Assembly (NCBI GenBank): GCA_029817715.1
Contig: JARUPY010000088.1
Location: 124,001 to 188,000 of the forward strand
Origin: Melastoma dodecandrum
Taxonomy: Eukaryota; Streptophyta; Magnoliopsida; Myrtales; Melastomataceae
Length of the DNA stretch: 64,000 bases
Direction: 5' to 3'
Part shown: one piece after another, positions 58,188-64,000 of the stretch
Numbering within the stretch: position 1 is the first letter of the stretch
Layout: every line of letters begins with the position of its first letter
Position numbers and translations under genes: made by a program
Notes under the pieces: model-generated
Databases searched by the model: none
What the model was told of the DNA's origin: nothing
Seen by the model: only the letters and a program-made list of their open reading frames with translations

Positions 58188-58210
58188 CCCCCCCCCCCCC
58201 CCCCCCCCCC
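58188..58210 (+). repeat. homopolymer of 23 C
   Basis: Uninterrupted C run in an intron position of the RRP40 pseudogene; its length may be unreliable in the assembly. Confidence 0.9.
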
Positions 58211-58235
58211 TGTCACGACTTGTTCTGTGTTATCG

Positions 58236-58545
58236 ACCTTATCTCTACTCTACATGCTTGTTTTGTTAATTGAACATAAAACAAACAGTTTCCTTATGTC
58301 TTGTAAAGATTTAGCTATTTTCCTGATATCTCTCCATGTATCCTCCTTGCGACTTAACTATTGCTTTTCTGCATTTGGAATGGGTTGTTTCTGCGGTATG
58401 TGCCTTGCGTGGAGGATGCTATTCTTGGCATCATTGTGGAAACCCCAGAGCAGATGTGAGTGATTCTGGAGCTTCTTTTCTTCTGGTGTTTGTATCTGCA
58501 AGATTCTTGCGATCTGGATGATCATGGAATCTCAACCTAGGTCCG
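58236..58545 (+). repeat. duplicated RRP40 intron-exon block, copy 1
   Basis: About 80% similar to 59375-59660, including the exon YVPCVEDAILGIIVE. Its right end is the junction with the kinase fragment. Confidence 0.8.
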
Positions 58546-58875
58546 TTATGCGTTCAGTTTCGCGATTGTGTTATGGGAACTCATACACAACAAGTTGCCA
58601 GTTGAAGGCATGTCAAACCTCCAAGCAGCTTATGCAGCTGCATTCAAGGTGACTTCGTCCCTGGCCTACACAGTTAAATTTCCAGAATTCAGTATCTGTC
58701 CGTTTTAACATTTTGAATGTATTTTCAGAATGTGAGGCCTAGTGCTGAAAACCTTCCGGAGGAATTGGCTGCAATACTCGCCTCTTGCTGGAAGGAGGAT
58801 CCAAATGCACGGCCAAATTTTAGTCAAATCATCCAAATGCTCCTTAACTATCTTTACGCTATGGCTCCTCCATGA
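58543..58875 (+). pseudogene. inverted partial copy of the Raf-like kinase gene (exons 5-6)
   Basis: Reads [20 protein letters not shown] ... QAAYAAAFK, then a GT-AG intron (58651-58729), then [20 protein letters not shown] ... MLLNYLYAMAPP and a stop. This corresponds to exon 5 (3' part), intron 5 and exon 6 (5' part) of the kinase at 54938-57026, but on the opposite strand. Presence of the intron shows DNA-level copying. No promoter, no N-terminal kinase lobe. Just after it (58884-58899) a 16-bp piece of the kinase exon 5 antisense strand appears, a second filler fragment. Confidence 0.88.
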
Positions 58876-59374
58876 AAATGAATCACAATTGCAAAACTGG
58901 TAAGGAAGATGGATAGTTTCAACGGTAGCCTGGGAAACATGGAGAATGCATCACAAGGAAAGTGAAAAAATCTCCGGAGATACTTGACGATGAAGGGGCT
59001 TGGGGAATGCTCGGCTGAGAGGCCAGGAATATTTGGGAAACATGGTGAGTCGTTACCCTAGAGTAGAGATTCCAGTCTTTGATGGACTTTGGGTGCTTCA
59101 AATGTCACTGATTCCTCGAGTTGGAGGACACACACGCTTCTCTCAAGGTTAGTGTGGCTTCAGTTTACTTAACAGGGTTGTAGGGGCCGGACAGTTGGGT
59201 AGAATAATCCGTTGCCATGACAATGAGGTTCGGTCCTAATGACCTCGTTAAACCAATCTCTCAGTTAAAGGAGTTGAGGGGAACTGAGAGTTGTTTTGAT
59301 TATGTTGATGAATCCGTATCGTTCGTCGCTAAGGTTGAGTTGTCGGATTATGTTCTAGAAACCTTATCTCAACG

Positions 59375-59660
59375 TGCTTATTTTGTTTATTGACAAGAAA
59401 ACAGATGGTTGCATTATGCCTTCTAATATGTTGTTATTTTCCCGAAATCTCTCTATGTATCTGCCTTGCACCTTAACTATTGCAATTGCAATTGGACTGT
59501 GTTGTTTGTGCAGTATGTGCCTTGCATGGAGGATGCTGTTCTTGGCATTGTTGTGGATACCAGAGTGGGTGTAAGTGATTCTGGAGCTCTTTTTCTTCTG
59601 GAGTTTGTATCAGCAAGATTCTCGTGATCTGGACGATTATGGAATCTCGACCCAGGTTCA
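59375..59660 (+). repeat. duplicated RRP40 intron-exon block, copy 2
   Basis: Partner of 58236-58545; this copy continues into the following RRP40 exons and is probably the original. Confidence 0.8.
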
Positions 59661-60362
59661 TCAAGTGTTAAATAAGCTCTTCCATTTTTGCCAAACTTTC
59701 TCGTTGACATAAAGGGTCCAGCGATGGCTTTTCTACCCGTGCTTGCTTTTGAAGGTGGCACAATAAGAAATATATCCAAGTTTGAGGTAGATCGATTTAG
59801 TGTGCGCATGAGTTCCCCTCGTTCGACAAGTGTATTCAGATCAGATAGATCCTCTGGTTTGTTTCCCAAAATCTTTTCATACTTGACACATGCTTTGTGC
59901 CTGTAGCCAGGCCCTTTGATTTCTGTAAGGGTAGTGAAGGCCAATCCTGGTACAAACCCAGAACTTTCATGTACCGACGGAGTTCTACTGGTTTTGTCTC
60001 TTGATATATAATGTTTAAGGTCCCTTCATTTCTCATTGTAGTTTGATGAAATCTGTGTAATACATCCATCCAGCGGAAGAGCAGCCGAGTTTGGCCCTCT
60101 GAAGGAAGGTTTCATGCTTGAATGTATAACGAGTTTATCGAGGATGTAAGTAAATGCCTTCGTCCGTTTAGTGTTCTGTGTACTCTGAATAGGAATCTCC
60201 CGTTTGATGCGATGGTGGTCGGTATCCGTGATGTTAACAGCTTGTGTTTTACTGTAGACTGCCCCTCCTGGCTCACTTATTTGCCCAGTTCTGGAGGAAT
60301 TTGGGAAGGAGCTGTCTTTTTGAGATATAGGGGTCGGCTTAAACGGAGGAGTTTGGGCAGGT

Positions 60363-62685
60363 CCTTTTCCGTGAATCGACGGTGGGGCCGGTGTTCGCGG
60401 TCGAAAAGTGTTCGAGCCGTAATGAACACGCCTGGAATTGCTGTGACTTACAAAGTGTAATAAAAAATGTAGTCGCTAAGACTTTTTAGACAAACAATGA
60501 GAACAAGGAATAAATTGCACTAAAAAAAATACTTACTTCCATTTCTGGAGAACAAAAAGTACAGAAAGACAACTAAATAGCTATTCGAGTCTTTGAATGA
60601 TTATCGTGTTATAGAGATTGCCTAAAGATTGTCTAGAGATTCTACCCTAAAACTAAGATAAAGACAAAAGCGTTTGAGTGTGTTGATGTGTGTCCTTGGT
60701 TTTGCCTTCTATTTATAGAGAATTTTCAATATCGATTATTCTTTATCTATATTTATTCTTGATCTTCAACTTCCATTTGGTAGTTATCTTCAATTTTCGC
60801 ATGTTTTAATGGCGATCTTCTATCTACAAAATCTTATCTACAAGATTATCCACAAAGTCAGATTCTCTACGTCGACTTATTTATCTGGATCTGGGGAATC
60901 CTCTATCGAGACTTAGATTTTCTCCAGAATTTTCTGGGAGAATTCTCTATCGACGAAGTAAGATTTTTTTCCATCGACTAAGTGGATTCTCCATATCGGC
61001 TGAGAGAATCATTCATCGGCAGCACCTCGATCAAACTTCGACGCACTTTGTCCGACTTCACAACCTTGAACTTCAATCGAGCGCTCATTTGATCGTACAA
61101 TGATGGGCCTAGTCATCATTGAAGCCCAAAATGGCTTTAGCCCCCCTCACGACAATTAATGAATGAATTTTATCTTAATCTTTGCGTCTTTTTCTAGTCA
61201 AATATCTCTGTCGAATTTTCCCCTCCTAATCAAGTGGATTAGAGAGATTTTTCCCTTCCAGACTAGAAAGATTCCCAATCAACCTAACTAGAATTAATGG
61301 ACACTTATTCATCCACTACTTCTGGCAATATTATTATTAAATCAATTGAACTAAGAAAATTAGTCGATTGTTCTTTATTACAACAATAATTTAAACAAGA
61401 GAAACTATTAAAAAACTAACTTCAATGGTCCAAAACCACTATCTTTCAGGGAAAGTTTTGCCCCTAGTCGATGAATCGGATTGTTGTACGCCAATTCATA
61501 ATCAATTTTGTCGGAAAGTGTAACAATTTTAGTCGATTGAATTTTTAGAACGTCGCACATTAGTCGATCACCTTTATCAACCATTTTTCGAGTTTTACTA
61601 GGAACATGCATTTTTATGCTTTCGAATGGCATGTCAAATTCACTCAACTGTAATTTTGAATTACTTTCGGTCGACTAAATCATCGAAGCATTACACATCG
61701 GTTGATCCTGCATGACTATTTGTCGGGGTTTAATAAGAACTTGCGGATAGTTGCATATTTGTGAATCACTCTCGGCGGTTACTTGTCGATTTTCCACATA
61801 AACATGCGTCGGAGTATGAACCTCCAACCGCAAAGATCTCAAATGAGAAGTTTCAAATTCCCGACAAATACCTTCTAACCACCCCGTTATAATACGAAGG
61901 GCAATTTTCATAGTTATTCGTGCATCCGACTGTCCGATGGCTCTTTTTCAAGCCTCATCCACGTCGAACGATCGAACAAACTCTTCATCATAGCCGGGAT
62001 CATCGTCCCAGTCACTACACCAAAAATGTATTGACATTTTGCATATTCACACGAAACTCGTTTCCAACTCCCACTGTGGTCGTCGAAAACGCTTTCCGAC
62101 CTTGATGAACACGCCTGGAATTACTGAGACTTACAGAGTGTAATAAAAGATGTGATCGCCAAGACTTTTTAAACAAATAGTAAGAACAAAGAACAAATTG
62201 CACTAACGAAAAACACTGACTTCCATTTCTGGAGAGCAAAAAGTACAGAAAGGCAACCAAGCAAACTAAGATAAAGATAAAAGCGTCTGACTGTGTTGAT
62301 GTGTGTCCTTGTTGTAGTATTGTCTTCTATTTATGGAGAAACTTCAATGACGGTTATTTTTTATCTGCAACTTCCATTTAATAATTATCTTCAATGACGG
62401 TTATTCTTGAGCTTCAACTTCCATCAGCTATCTTCGCACATTTTTAATTGTGATCTTCTACTTGTAAAATATAATTTACAAGATTATCCACAAATACAAA
62501 TTCTTTACGTGATTTGATAGAATCAACCGGAGAATCCTTCATTGAGACTTAAATTTTTTTAAAAAATCTTTTATCGAGACTGAATTAGATTTTCTTAAAA
62601 TAAGAGGGGAATTATCTATAGACGAAGTTAGATTTTTTCTATTGATTGAGTAGATTCTCCCCATGAACCGCGAGAATCATTTGAA
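60363..62685 (-). mobile_element. non-autonomous LTR-type element, minus strand, truncated at both ends
   Basis: Two long direct repeats (about 60363-61155 and 62027-62685) share TGAACACGCCTGGAATT, the GTGTAATAAAA segment and many later blocks. On the minus strand the left copy begins TGTCGTGAGGGGGGC at 61155; the right copy ends CAATACA at 62027. The internal part (61156-62026) has only short minus-strand open frames (61647-61408; 61911-61675) without retrotransposon domains. The copies differ considerably, so it is old. It replaces the end of the RRP40 pseudogene. Confidence 0.6.
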
Positions 62686-63185
62686 TTAGGACGGGATCTT
62701 AAAACACAGAGGTTGTGTTGGGCTGGGGTGTAAAATGACGACCAGAGAGTCCATGTGATTTCCAATTATTATGCTCTCGAGGAAAAGAAAGGTGAAAAAA
62801 ATAAAGGAGAAATGGGTTGGTGGGTGAAAGAAAGTCGGTGACCTTTTTCTCTGTCCCCAAAACCTACAAATCCACTTCTTTTTTTTTTAAGAGTATTCAA
62901 AAGGGGAAACTAAATATGATGAATATTCCTATAAATATATAGATTAGAGACAACTCTTTTGGGTTTAACATCCATTTTAAATCCCTTTTTCCTTTATAAA
63001 GTCTTTCTGGGTGGCGTCGCACATAATGAGAATAATCATGTTTTCCTTACAAGCCATAATTATTACTTTTATATGCTCATCACATCAAAGCCACAGGACA
63101 AAGAGAAACCACCACCTCCACCTCTCACCCTCATGATTGATAATAATATATCACTCCACTCCATCCAAAGGGAAGGGCGGGGTTG
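62686..63185 (+). promoter_or_regulatory. promoter region of the MYB gene
   Basis: CTATAAATATAT at 62929-62940 is a good TATA box about 250 bp before the start codon. No other element is claimed. Confidence 0.55.
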
Positions 63186-64000
63186 ATGAAGAAGGTGGGG
63201 ATCAAGGGGGAAGACGACTACAGGAAAGGGCTGTGGACGGTCGAGGAGGACAGGCTCCTCGCTGACTACATCCAACTCCATGGCAAGGGCAAATGGAGCA
63301 AAATCCCACTCGCCACTGGTAAAATAAAAATCTTCCCCTTTTTTCTTCTGTTTCTTTTACATGAGAGTCAGGTGGGGGGTGGTGAGGATATTTTTGGTGT
63401 TTCTCTCTCTCTCTCTCTCTCTATTACATTACAACAGGGTTAAAGAGATGTGGCAAGAGCTGCAGGCTGAGATGGGTTAATTACCTCTGTCCTAACGTTA
63501 AGAGAGGACATTTTTCCCCTGATGAAGAAGACCTCATCGTCAGGCTCCACAAACTCCTCGGAAACAGGTCCCCCATTCCTTTCTTAGTTACATCTTCCAA
63601 CTATTGATCTCTTTCTTTGCCGTAAAGTAACAACTCAGCCCATCATCTTTCCCTTAGGTGGTCGTTGATCGCCGGTCGAGTTCCGGGTAGGACTGATAAT
63701 CAGGTTAAGAATCACTGGAACACTCATTTGAGCAAAAAGCTCTGCTCCAACCACCCAACCCGAGACTTCACCCCTACTACTACTTCCTCCTCCTCCTCTA
63801 GGCATCCTCCTCCCAGCATAAGACGTCCGAGCGCTCGCATGCCAACCGGTTCCTGTCCCGCCGAATCATCTCGTGTAAAAAAGACGGCGGAAGAATATGT
63901 GCCGGGCGAAGGAGCCATGCCAGCGTCGCCAGGGAAAGAATTATGGACGGAGGAGAGCGGCCGTACAAGCGCTGCGTGGTTCTTTGACGATGAGCTCAAC
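63186..64000 (+). CDS. R2R3-MYB transcription factor, bHLH-interacting, 3' end outside window
   Basis: Exon 1 is 63186-63318, exon 2 63438-63567, exon 3 63658 to beyond 64000. ATG 63186 was chosen because the codon before it in frame is TTG. The R2 repeat is [20 protein letters not shown] ... LRWVNYL. The R3 repeat is [20 protein letters not shown] ... NHWNTHL. Both have the spaced Trp residues (first R3 Trp replaced by Phe, as usual). R3 carries the full bHLH-binding signature D-L-x2-R-x3-L-x6-L-x3-R. Intron positions are standard for R2R3-MYBs. The sequence is closest in wording to the WER/GL1/MYB82-like group that controls epidermal cell fate, but TT2- or PAP-type roles cannot be excluded without the C-terminus. 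The tail reaching WFFDDELN may be the start of the acidic activation motif. Confidence 0.9.
63401..63422 (+). repeat. CT dinucleotide microsatellite in MYB intron 1
   Basis: About eleven TC/CT units. Confidence 0.9.

Larger units (their letters stand above)
57955..60360 (+). pseudogene. RRP40: RRP40 (exosome cap subunit) pseudogene
   Basis: RRP40 is the S1/KH-domain cap protein of the RNA exosome. Degraded exons in order: about 57970-58030 (NQTIK region with a 5-bp duplication TGTCTTGTCT); 58071-58138 (KTGKLRFSEPRKYW, then one extra G and VETSQNR); 59513-59572 (YVPCMEDAVLGIVVDTRVG); 59684-59786 (NFLVDIKGPAMAFLPVLAFE, GGTIRNISKFE); about 59923-59981 (VRVVKANPGTNPELSCTDG); about 60072-60145 (SGRAAEFGPLKEGFMLECIT); about 60270-60358 (CPVLEEFGKELSF, then frame breaks, VGLNGGVW). 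Splice borders survive in part, so it is a decayed genomic copy, not a processed one. The final KH/C-terminal exon is missing where an LTR element starts. A kinase fragment and a duplicated exon interrupt it. Confidence 0.85.

Noticed and set aside
58188..58210. C23 run as a functional i-motif/G-quadruplex element
   Set aside because: Lies in a pseudogene intron and homopolymer length is unreliable; no supporting context.

Overview
The window is nuclear DNA of a flowering plant, most likely a eudicot. The evidence is plant-type spliced genes (GT-AG introns), plant-only families (EMB1006-type PPR protein, SOBIR1, R2R3-MYB, STR11) and dense plant LTR retrotransposons. The species cannot be named from sequence alone. 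Three settings alternate: retrotransposon clusters, a gene island at 35.4-51 kb, and a 51.7-60.4 kb stretch rich in broken gene copies.

Layout. 1-8701 is the 3' portion of an Athila-type Ty3/gypsy element (gag/protease, pol, a third ORF, 3' LTR). It sits next to the 3' end of one Ty1/copia element (to 9425), which itself lies inside the protease region of a second, minus-strand copia element (to 10854). 10.9-15.2 kb is AT-rich and holds a decayed copia integrase. A minus-strand PPR gene (EMB1006 type, two exons) lies at 15.2-17.7 kb. Two unrelated gypsy elements (18215-23207 plus; 23314-28484 minus, TSD AATTC) fill what was a promoter of about 0.8 kb between the PPR gene and a plus-strand pectate lyase that is now a pseudogene (28.7-29.8 kb). 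A 5'-truncated minus-strand copia element follows (30.0-34.3 kb).

The gene island holds MsrA (two exons, plus), SOBIR1 (intronless, minus, convergent with MsrA), an 8.5 kb MULE insertion, the rhodanese gene STR11 (ten exons) and a small plant-specific gene of unknown function. The MULE carries a FAR1-like transposase and a captured Ulp1-type cargo gene. It is bracketed by a perfect 63-bp direct duplication and separates the TATA box and presumed leader of STR11 from its coding exons.

Beyond 51 kb there are an MKK3 pseudogene, a 75-codon ORF with a complete 455-bp TRIM element inserted one codon-edge after its stop, an intact Raf-like kinase gene (six exons, minus), an RRP40 exosome pseudogene carrying an inverted copy of the 3' end of that kinase, a non-autonomous LTR element, and the start of a bHLH-interacting R2R3-MYB gene that runs off the window end.

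The most interesting structures are: (a) arrays of the perfect palindrome CGCAGCTGCG placed both upstream of the LTR TATA box and upstream of the third ORF of the Athila element; (b) a TRIM whose LTRs carry an snRNA-gene-like USE plus TATA promoter; (c) the MULE insertion with its 63-bp duplication and an adjacent large palindrome of TTTAGTAA motifs; (d) the RRP40/kinase rearrangement, which looks like copy-and-paste filler DNA at a repaired break. The living genes are cellular housekeeping and signalling genes and do not form an operon or pathway together.
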